From the NCBI GenBank assembly GCA_036518955.1, contig DATDMG010000113.1, forward strand, positions 1 through 19,491: a stretch of 19,491 nt of DNA, in the 5' to 3' direction. The stretch comes from DATDMG01 sp036518955 (GTDB lineage: Bacteria > Actinomycetota > Actinomycetes > Actinomycetales > Kineosporiaceae). Below the pieces are notes generated by a model, which was not told where the DNA came from, made no database searches, and saw only the letters and a program-made list of their open reading frames with translations. A program made the translations under genes and the position numbers. Shown here one piece after another: positions 1 through 7,572 of this stretch (positions within the stretch are counted from its first letter, which is position 1; each line of letters opens with the position of its first letter).

Positions 1-51
1 GCGGCGAGCGGCGGCGCGGCGAGCGGCGGCGCGGCGAGCGGCGGCGCGGCG
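1..51 (-). repeat. 15-bp tandem repeat encoding an APPLA linker
   Basis: Three perfect copies of a 15-bp unit lie at the window edge. In the NRPS reading frame they encode the pentapeptide APPLA three times, just after the second carrier domain. It reads as a flexible Ala/Pro inter-domain linker; more copies may lie beyond the window. Confidence 0.85.
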
Positions 52-3000
52 GCGTCCTGGGCCGGCGCGGTGGCGACGGCGGTCGCGATGCCCTCGAGCG
101 TGGGGTCCTCGAGCAGCGCGGCGACGGACACCCGGCGCCCGTACCGCTGACGGACCGCCATCGAGACCTGCACCATGGTGAACGAGGTCGCACCCTGGTC
201 CCAGAGGTCCTCGGCGGGGTCGACGGCCACGCCGAGCAGCTCCTGGAACAGCCGCGTCAGCTCCTCGCGCACCTGCCCGGCATCGAACCCGACGGGTGCG
301 GCGTCCGGCACCGCGTCCGGCTCGGGGGCCGGCCCGGCGTCCGGCACCCGGTGCGGTGCAGGGACCTGGACGACATCGTGGGATCCGGCCGTGGCAACGC
401 CGTCCAGGGGCCAGGGCAGGGCCTGTCTGTCGAGCTTTCCGTTCCCCGTGGCGGGGAAGCGATCGAGGAACGCCACGTGGTTCGGGACCATGTACCCGGG
501 CAGCGCCGACGCCACGTGGGCACGGATCTCGGCGGCGGTCACCTGCGCGCCGGGCCCGGCGATGAGGTAGGCGACGAGCTTGCGGTCCCCCGTCGGGTCG
601 GGGTGGGCGAGCACGACGGCGTCGGTGACCGCGTCGTGGGCCCGCAGCCGGTGCTCGATCTCGCCCAGCTCGATCCGGAAGCCGCGCACCTTGACCTGGT
701 GGTCCTGCCGGCCGAGGAAGCAGATCACCCCGTCGGGGAAGTAGCTGGCCCGGTCGCCCGTCCGGTAGAGGCGGGCCTGTGGGTCGGTCGAGAAGGGGTC
801 TCGCACGAACCGCTCGGCGGTCAGCTCAGGCCGGTTCAGGTAGCCCTGGCTGAGACAGGCGCCACCGATGAACAGGTCGCCCTCCCGTCCCGGGGGCAGC
901 GGGCGCAACTGTTCGTCGAGCACGTGGTAGCGGCAGTTGTCGATGGGACGCCCGTAGGGGATGCTCCGCCACCGCGGGTCGGTGTGGTCGACCGGGAAGT
1001 AGTTCGACCAGACGGTGGCCTCGGTCGCGCCGCCGAGACTGACGAGCCGGGCCCGGGGGAAGGCTGCCCACAGCGCGGGCGGCAGCGACAGCGGGGTGTA
1101 GTCCCCGCTGAGGAAGACCAGGCGCAGGGCCTCGCACCCGGGCGTGCCCGGCGCGGGGAAGAACGGCACCATCTGGTGCAGCGTCGTCGGGGCGGAGTTC
1201 CAGAAGGTGATCTGTTCCCGACGCAGCACCTCGCAGAGCAGTTCGGGGTCCTTCTGCTCGGCCGGGTCGGCGACGTAGAGGGCCGCACCGTACCCCAGCA
1301 ACCCGAGCAGGTCGAAGACCGACAGGTCGAAACCCAGCGACGTGACGCACAGCCCGGTGTCGCCCGGGCCGAACCCATAGGTGCGCTCACCCCACTGGAA
1401 CAGGTTGTGCAGCGGACGGTGGGTCACCACGACCCCCTTGGGCCGCCCGGTGCTGCCCGAGGTGTAGATCACGTAGGCGACGTCGTCCGGACCGGCCACC
1501 GGCCCGGGGTCCCGGTCGGCCCGGTCCGTCGCCGCCGCCCGCGCGAGCGGGGGCAGTTCGAGTCGGTGGACGCCGTTCGGCAGCTGCCAGGTCGCCGGGC
1601 TGCCGGGTGTGGTGACGACGGCGACCGCGGCAGCGTCGGCCAGCATGTCGTGAGCGCGCGGCTGCGGCAGGGCCGGGTCGACGGGCAGGTAGGCCGCGCC
1701 GGCCTTGAGCACTCCGTACACGGCGACCGCCATCCCGACGCCCCGCTCCACGCTGACCCCCACGATGTCGCCCGCCCCGACGCCGAGATCCCGCAGCCGC
1801 CAGGCCAACTCGTTGGCGCGGCGGTTGAGCTCCCGGTAGCTCAGGCTCTCGCGGGCGGACCGGACGGCGACCGCCTCCGGGTGCAACCTCACCTGCCGCT
1901 CGAACAGCAGGTGGACAGGCCCGGGCGCGGGGTGGTCATAGGCGGTGTCGTTCCAGTCGTGCACGATCCGTCGGAACTCGTCGGCGGTCAGCTCACCGCG
2001 CGGCGCGACCTGCGCGGGAGCCGGATCCGTGGTGGTGACGGCGTCCGCCGCGGGACGGGGGGCGTCCGCCGCGAGGGTGCGCAGCAGGTCGAGGTAGCCC
2101 GCGAACAGCTCGGCCGTGGCGCCTGGAGCGAAGTCGGCCTCCACGACGTCCCAGAAGCACCTCAGGTCCGCGCCGCCGTCGTCGAGGTCGATACAGTCCA
2201 TCGAGACGTCGGGGGTGCACGTGAGCCACGGCCCCAGCGACACGCCGTCGGGCAGTGGGTGGTCCCCGAGGTCGAGCAGCCCGGTGCGGACGACGGGGTA
2301 GCCGTACGCCTCGTCGCGGCGTCGCCGCAGCACAGCTCGGCGCAGCTGAGCGAGGCCGCTGACGGCGTCCGCGGCGGTGTCGGCGTCGATGATCCGCTGG
2401 TAGGTGACCGCGCGCCGCCACACGTCAGGCTCGGGGTCGTGGGCGATCCAGCTCAGGGCCGTGAACTCGCCCGGGCGGCACGGCTCGGTGCGCTCGGTCC
2501 ACCGCACCAGCGGAACGGCGAACGGCTCGGCGAAGCGCCGGGCGAGCACCTCGGTCAGGGCGGCGGTGAGCAGCGCGTCCGGATGCAGGCCCGCGGCCCG
2601 GACCCGGTCGCGCAGCGCCCGCCACCCCGGCACCGTACCCTGATGCCGGGTCCGCGCCGGGTTCCTGCCGGGCGCGCCGGGCATCGGCAGCCGCGGTCCG
2701 GGCGGCAGGTCGGCCAACCGCCGCTCCCAGTGCGTGCGGGCCCGCTCGACGTCGTCCGCACCAGGCGCCGAGCCCGGCCCCGCACCCGGCCCCGAGCCCG
2801 GCACCCGGCCCGGTGCGACCTCGGCGGGCAGCGGCACGGACGGCGTCCGGTACGGCCGTCCGGTGGCGGCGGCGTACCGGCGGAACAGCTCGCGCAGCAG
2901 CAGGTGGACGCTGCGCCCGTCGCAGCTGACCAGGTCGAGAGTCACCTGCACCGTGGCGTCGGGCATCGTGGCGTCCGGACCCTCGCCGCAGGTGACCCGG

Positions 3001-4961
3001 AGGTCGAACTGCGGCCACCGGTCGAGCGGGAACGCCCGGCGTGCGAGGTCCGACGGCCCGGCGCCGGCGACACCGGGACCGGCGCCCTCGGTACCGACCA
3101 GCACGGGAACGTGCCAGCGGTGCGGTGCCGCGGGCAGCACGAGCAGGTCGCCGTCCCGGGTGACCAGGGTCCGCAGCGCCTCGTGCTCGGTGAGCATGCC
3201 CTGCCACGCCGTCTCGAGGGCGGCCAGGTCGAGGTCGCGCACCGGGAAGCTCGCCGACACCTGGCAGCCGTCCCACGGGCCGGCCTGGGTCATCCGGGCG
3301 ACGAAGTAGGCGCGCTGCAGCTCGTTCATCCCTCGCCGTAGCGGGGGCGTCCCGGCGGTCGCTGCCAGCGCCGCGAGCCCGTTGACGAAACCGGCGAACA
3401 GAACCGGGGGCAGCCCGGGCGGCAGCACGTCGTCCGCGCAGTCCCAGTGCACGTGCAGGGCGCCGTCCTGCTCACGGACCTGGACGTCGAGCGCGACGTG
3501 GGAGGTCTGGCTGACCGCGTACGTGACCGCCGCCGCGAAACTGCCGGCGGCGTCGGGGACGTCGATGTCGAGCAGGCTGGTGAACACCACCGGCAGCGGT
3601 GGCACCGGGCGGTGGCGCCGCAGCTCGCGCAGCACCTCGACGGCACCCACCCGGCCGTGATCGAGCCCCTCCCAGATCCACGCGTGGACAGCGGTGGCGA
3701 GCTCGTCGGGCGTCGCCTCCGCCGGCGCGTCGACGACGACGACGCTGCTGGACGTGAACGGCCCCACCAGGCCCGCCGCCGACGACGGCAGACGCACCCG
3801 GTCGTTGGTGGTGAGCAGCACGGTGAACGGGTCCGGGCCGGTGTGCCGGCGCAGCGTGTCGGCGAGAACGGCGAGCACGAGCGCGCCGGCCGACACCCGC
3901 AGCCTGGCCGCCTCCCGGCGCACGACCGTCCAGGCGTCGGGAGGCAGCACCGCGGTCCGCGGCGTCCGCGTCCGGCACTGCCCCGTCGGCGGCGGGGGCG
4001 GGTCGCGCAGCACCGCCGGCCCCGGGGGCAGGCCGCCCAGCCGGGCGGTCCAGTAGTCCAGGTCGGCACGCCCGCCGGGCCCCGCCGCGGCGGCTGACAG
4101 CGCGGCCAGGCTCTCGCGTACCGTCACCGCCGGCACCGGCAGGTCCGTGCCGGGCTCGTGGTAGGCCTGCCACCAGCGCGCGAGCAGCAGGTCCATCCCG
4201 GTTCCGTCGGTGATCAGCGCGTCGACGCCGAGGTGGACGACGCCCCGGCCGCCCGGCCCCAGGCTCACCTCTACCGCGAACAGGGGCCAGCTGCCCGCCG
4301 CACGGGCCCGGTGCGACAGACGACGGCGCGCCGTCCGCAGGGTCGCTGCGAAGTCGTCGTCATCGAGCCCGCGGTGGTCGTGCACGGGCATCTCCCAGAC
4401 CGGGAGCTGGGCGAGAACCTGCTGCGTGCCGTCGGTGGCGATCCGGGTGCGCAGCATCTCCTGAGCGGCGATCACCTCGTCCCAGGCGTCCCGCAACCGT
4501 CGCGGGTCGAGCCCGGGTACCTCGAACTCGCGGTACAGGTGGCAGCCCATCGGGTCATCGGTGACGTCCTCGTGCATGCCGAGCAGGTAGGACTGCTGGA
4601 GCGGGGTCACCGGGAACGGCTCGCCGCCGTCACCGTCCGGTTCGGCCCGACCGACCCGGACGTCCGCCCGGGCGGAGTCACGGGCGCCGACCTGCGCGGC
4701 GATCCACGCCGCCAGCTCCGCCGCGCCGGAACAGTCGGCGAGGCGGGCCAGGGGCAGCTCGACGCCGAACGCGTGCTGCAGCTGCAACGCCAGCCGGACG
4801 GCCGGCAGGGAGCTCAGCCCGGCGTCGCGCAGGGTCGCGCCGGCCGGTGCCCCGGCCAGGCTCGGCAGCACCCCGGTGAGGGTCTCGGTCACCTGCTCGA
4901 CCAGGGCGGTGTCCGGCGTCGGCCCAGCGGTCGTCACGGTGTCCTGCTCTGCGAGGTGCAC
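1..4961 (-). CDS. Non-ribosomal peptide synthetase, T-Cy-Cy-A(Cys-like)-T, 3' end outside window
   Basis: At least 1653 residues; the gene runs off the left edge. Domains seen: an N-terminal carrier protein (about 15-85, GLSSL with the phosphopantetheine Ser near 51) with no A domain before it; a first heterocyclisation domain (about 110-540; opens FPVTPLQQSYLLG, DALITD near 250 as the DxxxxD motif, FTSLLDID near 458); a second Cy domain (about 545-970; DLVSCD near 676); an A domain (about 1000-1520; YTSGSTGRPKG near 1168); and a second carrier protein (GATSF, Ser near 1593). Reading the A-domain pocket by eye gives D-L-F-N-F-S-L-V-W, close to the Cys code DLYNLSLIW. Family knowledge: Cy domains condense and cyclise Cys/Ser/Thr, and tandem Cy occurs in VibF. 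Inference: a thiazoline is built on whatever acyl group sits on the first carrier. The GTG start at 4961 follows GGGAGG; a GTG eight codons later has no such site. Confidence 0.93.
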   Translation of the reverse strand, partial: MHLAEQDTVTTAGPTPDTALVEQVTETLTGVLPSLAGAPAGATLRDAGLSSLPAVRLALQLQHAFGVELPLARLADCSGAAELAAWIAAQVGARDSARADVRVGRAEPDGDGGEPFPVTPLQQSYLLGMHEDVTDDPMGCHLYREFEVPGLDPRRLRDAWDEVIAAQEMLRTRIATDGTQQVLAQLPVWEMPVHDHRGLDDDDFAATLRTARRRLSHRARAAGSWPLFAVEVSLGPGGRGVVHLGVDALITDGTGMDLLLARWWQAYHEPGTDLPVPAVTVRESLAALSAAAAGPGGRADLDYWTARLGGLPPGPAVLRDPPPPPTGQCRTRTPRTAVLPPDAWTVVRREAARLRVSAGALVLAVLADTLRRHTGPDPFTVLLTTNDRVRLPSSAAGLVGPFTSSSVVVVDAPAEATPDELATAVHAWIWEGLDHGRVGAVEVLRELRRHRPVPPLPVVFTSLLDIDVPDAAGSFAAAVTYAVSQTSHVALDVQVREQDGALHVHWDCADDVLPPGLPPVLFAGFVNGLAALAATAGTPPLRRGMNELQRAYFVARMTQAGPWDGCQVSASFPVRDLDLAALETAWQGMLTEHEALRTLVTRDGDLLVLPAAPHRWHVPVLVGTEGAGPGVAGAGPSDLARRAFPLDRWPQFDLRVTCGEGPDATMPDATVQVTLDLVSCDGRSVHLLLRELFRRYAAATGRPYRTPSVPLPAEVAPGRVPGSGPGAGPGSAPGADDVERARTHWERRLADLPPGPRLPMPGAPGRNPARTRHQGTVPGWRALRDRVRAAGLHPDALLTAALTEVLARRFAEPFAVPLVRWTERTEPCRPGEFTALSWIAHDPEPDVWRRAVTYQRIIDADTAADAVSGLAQLRRAVLRRRRDEAYGYPVVRTGLLDLGDHPLPDGVSLGPWLTCTPDVSMDCIDLDDGGADLRCFWDVVEADFAPGATAELFAGYLDLLRTLAADAPRPAADAVTTTDPAPAQVAPRGELTADEFRRIVHDWNDTAYDHPAPGPVHLLFERQVRLHPEAVAVRSARESLSYRELNRRANELAWRLRDLGVGAGDIVGVSVERGVGMAVAVYGVLKAGAAYLPVDPALPQPRAHDMLADAAAVAVVTTPGSPATWQLPNGVHRLELPPLARAAATDRADRDPGPVAGPDDVAYVIYTSGSTGRPKGVVVTHRPLHNLFQWGERTYGFGPGDTGLCVTSLGFDLSVFDLLGLLGYGAALYVADPAEQKDPELLCEVLRREQITFWNSAPTTLHQMVPFFPAPGTPGCEALRLVFLSGDYTPLSLPPALWAAFPRARLVSLGGATEATVWSNYFPVDHTDPRWRSIPYGRPIDNCRYHVLDEQLRPLPPGREGDLFIGGACLSQGYLNRPELTAERFVRDPFSTDPQARLYRTGDRASYFPDGVICFLGRQDHQVKVRGFRIELGEIEHRLRAHDAVTDAVVLAHPDPTGDRKLVAYLIAGPGAQVTAAEIRAHVASALPGYMVPNHVAFLDRFPATGNGKLDRQALPWPLDGVATAGSHDVVQVPAPHRVPDAGPAPEPDAVPDAAPVGFDAGQVREELTRLFQELLGVAVDPAEDLWDQGATSFTMVQVSMAVRQRYGRRVSVAALLEDPTLEGIATAVATAPAQDAAAPPLAAPPLAAPPLA

Positions 4962-4990
4962 GGTGCCTCCCTGCCCCTCGGGGGCGTTCA

Positions 4991-5016
4991 GGGCCGCGGC
5001 TCGCCGGCCGCGGCCC
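4991..5016 (-). other. Intercistronic 10-bp-stem hairpin
   Basis: GGGCCGCGGC at 4991-5000 pairs perfectly with GCCGCGGCCC at 5007-5016 around a 6-nt loop, in the 101-bp gap between the SyrC-like gene and the NRPS gene. No T-run follows on the minus strand, so it may be an attenuator, an RNA-processing or stability element, or a weak terminator that tunes NRPS expression. Function is inferred only. Confidence 0.55.
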
Positions 5017-5062
5017 GGTCGTCGTGGTGACAGGTCTCGTAGTGACTTCTCGTCGGCCGGCG

Positions 5063-6298
5063 TCAGACCCGCGACCCGAGGTCTCGGACCAGGCGCACGG
5101 CGTCGTCGAGGAACGCGGGGCCGGCCCCGAACAGGGACAGGTGGTCGCCGTGCGGGTTGACGACGAGCCGCGCCGCCGGCAACCGCGCGGCGACGAGCAG
5201 CGACCCGTCGCGGTGCGCGGTCCGGTCGTCCTCGCTGGTCACCACCACCGCGGGAACGCCGACCCGGGGCAGGACGTCGCGCAGGTCCCGCTCCATGATC
5301 GCGCCATTGAGCCGGCAGTACCGGTGCAGGAGGTCGGGGTCGACGTACGGATAGAGCACGAGGTGCGCCAGCTCGGGCGGGGTGGAGTCGAGCAGGGCCC
5401 GGCCCAGCACCGCGTGCACCTGGGCCGCCGCCTCCGGCGACCGCGCCGCCATCGCCATCAGCGCCTGGAGGTTGCGCTGGTGGTCGGTCTTCGGGGTGCC
5501 CGGTCCGAGGTCGAAGTCGCCGTGCCACAGGCTCAGCCCGCTGACCCGTTCGGGCGATCGGGCGGCCGCCTCGACCGCCAGCACGGCCCCGCCGCAGAGC
5601 CCCACCACGTGGGCCCGTTGCTGGCCCGTGTGCGCGAGGACGGCGAACAGGTCCTCGACCTGGGCGTCGACGCCGGTGCGCAGGTCGGGCCGGTCGGGCC
5701 CGGTGCCGCCGAACAGACCCCGGCTCTCCCACGTGACGACGTGGTGGTCGCGGGCGAACCGCCGGATCCAGCGTTCCGCCAACCTCACCGGCATGCCGCA
5801 GGCCGAGGCGATCACCACGGCGGGAGCGTGCGGGTCGCCCGCGGCAGTGGCCCGCACCCGGGCGCCGTCGGGCGCGGTGACGACCGTGGTCCGACACAGC
5901 GTGGTGACGTCGTCCCGGACCACGTCGTCGACGATCCGGTCCACCGCCGCCGGGTCCGGCGGCCCGGCCGACGCCAGGGCGAGGGCCAGGGCCGCCACGT
6001 CGAGGCGCTCCCGCACGACCCGCACGAAGGGCTCACGCCCCGCACCGGCTGCGCCGCCCGCCGGACCGGGCACCCGGCCCGGCAGCCGCCCCGGCGGCTG
6101 TTCGGGCGCCTGCGCCAGCAGCCGGTCGACCACCCGGTGGACGACCTGCCGGGTCGGCCCGTCGACGTCCCCGATCATCCCGATCACGCCGCCGATACCG
6201 CCGGGCCCGGCGAGCCGTTCGGCCAGCGGGCGGACCTCGAGGATCGCGGCGGCCAGCCGGGCGACGGCCCGGCCGGCGGCCTGCGCGGCATCGGTCAC
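5063..6298 (-). CDS. SyrC/CmaE-like aminoacyltransferase (alpha/beta-hydrolase fold, Cys nucleophile)
   Basis: 411 residues. The first 150 or so are a helical Ala/Arg-rich extension; the rest is an alpha/beta-hydrolase fold. The nucleophile elbow reads VVGLCGGAVL, so Cys235 replaces the usual Ser. The likely acid is in SEDDRTAH (about 357) and the His is His386 in HGDHLSLF. Family knowledge: SyrC (syringomycin) and CmaE (coronamic acid) have this fold with a catalytic Cys at a similar position and carry aminoacyl groups from one carrier domain to another. It lies directly after the halogenase gene, whose stop is 13 bp upstream, as expected for moving the chlorinated residue to the NRPS. The GTG start at 6298 is chosen because GAGGGA lies 6 nt upstream; the frame is open further but would overlap the halogenase. 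An editing or Cys-type thioesterase is the alternative. Confidence 0.82.
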   Translation of the reverse strand: MTDAAQAAGRAVARLAAAILEVRPLAERLAGPGGIGGVIGMIGDVDGPTRQVVHRVVDRLLAQAPEQPPGRLPGRVPGPAGGAAGAGREPFVRVVRERLDVAALALALASAGPPDPAAVDRIVDDVVRDDVTTLCRTTVVTAPDGARVRATAAGDPHAPAVVIASACGMPVRLAERWIRRFARDHHVVTWESRGLFGGTGPDRPDLRTGVDAQVEDLFAVLAHTGQQRAHVVGLCGGAVLAVEAAARSPERVSGLSLWHGDFDLGPGTPKTDHQRNLQALMAMAARSPEAAAQVHAVLGRALLDSTPPELAHLVLYPYVDPDLLHRYCRLNGAIMERDLRDVLPRVGVPAVVVTSEDDRTAHRDGSLLVAARLPAARLVVNPHGDHLSLFGAGPAFLDDAVRLVRDLGSRV

Positions 6299-6311
6299 GA
6301 CCACTCCCTCG

Positions 6312-7511
6312 TCACCGGGGCGCGGCGAACGCGTGGCCGCGGGTGGTCCGGTCGGTGAGGGCGTTGTGCCCGAACCGGTCCTCGCCCGACACCAGGACGG
6401 CACCGTAACGCTCGAGGCTCACCCGGCCGCCGTACTCCTCGATCTCCTTGGTGTCGGGGTAGACCTTGACCATCGTGGGCACGTAGCGGGCGGCGAAGCC
6501 GAGCCGCATCTGCTCCGTCCGGCCCAGGTGCGGCAGCGAGGCGTGCATGAGGGTCGACCAGAACAGGACGGCCTCGCCCGGCTTCATGACCATCGACCGG
6601 GCCTGCGACTCGTCCGGCGTCCAGTTCGGGTCACGCTGCAACTGTCGGTAGTCGTACCCGAAGAATCCGCGCCGCACGCCGCCCTTCACCACACCGTTGA
6701 TGCTGGCGGGGGCGTAATTCATGCGCTTGGTCTCGTCGTAGAACATCTCCTCCTGGGTGCCGGGGATGAACTGCAGGCACCCGGTCTCCTCGGTGGCCTC
6801 GGTGAACGCCGTCCACACCGTGATCGTGCCGCCGAATGCCTTCATCTCGTCGGGCCACAGGATCTGCGGGGTGCCGCAGGCGTTGGCGAAGGTGTCGGCC
6901 TGGTGCCAGTCGGTGCCCTCGTCCCCGGGGTACTTCGGGAAGAACTCGGTGCGCCAGCACAGCACGTCAGGGCCGAGAACGCTCGCCACCCGGTCGACGA
7001 TCTCGGGCCGCATCACGTGGTCGGCGAGGAAGTCCATGTCGAGGTGTCGGTCGTAGTTCGAGATGTTCGTGTTGCCGGAGGCCGCCACCGCCTCGCTGTA
7101 GACGGCGTGGCCGCGGTCGAACATCTGCAACCGGGCGGTGCGCCACAGCTGGCGCATCTGCTCCGGCTGATAGACCGTGAACGGGCCGATGAAGCCCTGC
7201 GTGCGGAAGAGTTCCACCTCGTCCGGGGTCAGTGCGAACCGGCGGACCGCGCCGCAGGACGGCAGGGCGTCGACGGGCAGACGACCGGTCACGGGCATAC
7301 CTCCATGGCTCTGGACGACGGCGTACAGGGTGTCGATCGTCGCGCCGGCGGCCAGCTCGCTGCCGGTGAGCGACAGTCCGAACCGTTCGTTGACGGACGC
7401 CACGACCCGGACGAACACCAGGGACGTCATTCCCTGGTCGAAGAAATCCTCGTCGGGGCTGAGCTCGCGCCCGACGGCGTCCCGGACGATCTCGGCGATG
7501 GTCTCTCGCAT
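6312..7511 (-). CDS. Carrier protein-halogenase fusion; SyrB2-type Fe(II)/2-oxoglutarate chlorinase
   Basis: 399 residues. Residues 1-75 are a complete carrier protein (FDQGMTSL, phosphopantetheine Ser30). Residues from about 92 to the end closely match remembered SyrB2 along the whole length (for example NYDRHLD, FFPKYPGDEGTDWHQADTF, RRGFFGYDYRQLQ, STLMHAS). The iron site is His203-Gln-Ala205 and His323. Alanine in place of the Asp of hydroxylases is the hallmark that leaves room for chloride. An Arg for 2-oxoglutarate lies near 342 (MRLGFAARY). SyrB2 chlorinates the C4 methyl of Thr bound to the SyrB1 carrier; here the carrier is part of the halogenase itself. The neighbouring A protein has a Thr code, so 4-chlorothreonine is the expected product. 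Start at 7511 is preceded by AGGAGA; the longer open frame upstream is just the GC-rich spacer. Confidence 0.95.
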   Translation of the reverse strand: MRETIAEIVRDAVGRELSPDEDFFDQGMTSLVFVRVVASVNERFGLSLTGSELAAGATIDTLYAVVQSHGGMPVTGRLPVDALPSCGAVRRFALTPDEVELFRTQGFIGPFTVYQPEQMRQLWRTARLQMFDRGHAVYSEAVAASGNTNISNYDRHLDMDFLADHVMRPEIVDRVASVLGPDVLCWRTEFFPKYPGDEGTDWHQADTFANACGTPQILWPDEMKAFGGTITVWTAFTEATEETGCLQFIPGTQEEMFYDETKRMNYAPASINGVVKGGVRRGFFGYDYRQLQRDPNWTPDESQARSMVMKPGEAVLFWSTLMHASLPHLGRTEQMRLGFAARYVPTMVKVYPDTKEIEEYGGRVSLERYGAVLVSGEDRFGHNALTDRTTRGHAFAAPR

Positions 7512-7527
7512 GCTGCTCTCCTGACTC

Positions 7528-7569
7528 AGCGGTCGGGTCGAGGGGTCGGGGTCGAGGGGTCGGGGTCGA
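7528..7569. repeat. 14-bp tandem repeat in A/halogenase spacer
   Basis: Two perfect copies of GGGGTCGGGGTCGA (7542-7555, 7556-7569) and a degenerate third (7528-7541) fill most of the 61-bp gap between the A-domain gene and the T-halogenase gene. It may be slippage-prone spacer DNA; no binding protein can be inferred. Confidence 0.8.
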
Positions 7570-7572
7570 GGG

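Noticed and set aside
351..3341. A 996-codon open frame on the plus strand
   Set aside because: It is antisense to the NRPS Cy2 and A domains, whose motifs are unmistakable on the minus strand. The plus-strand product is Arg/Gly/Val-rich with no domain.
6312..7511. Phytanoyl-CoA dioxygenase-type hydroxylase instead of halogenase
   Set aside because: The iron motif is HQA, not HxD/E, and the similarity to SyrB2 is near full length; a hydroxylase would need the acidic ligand.
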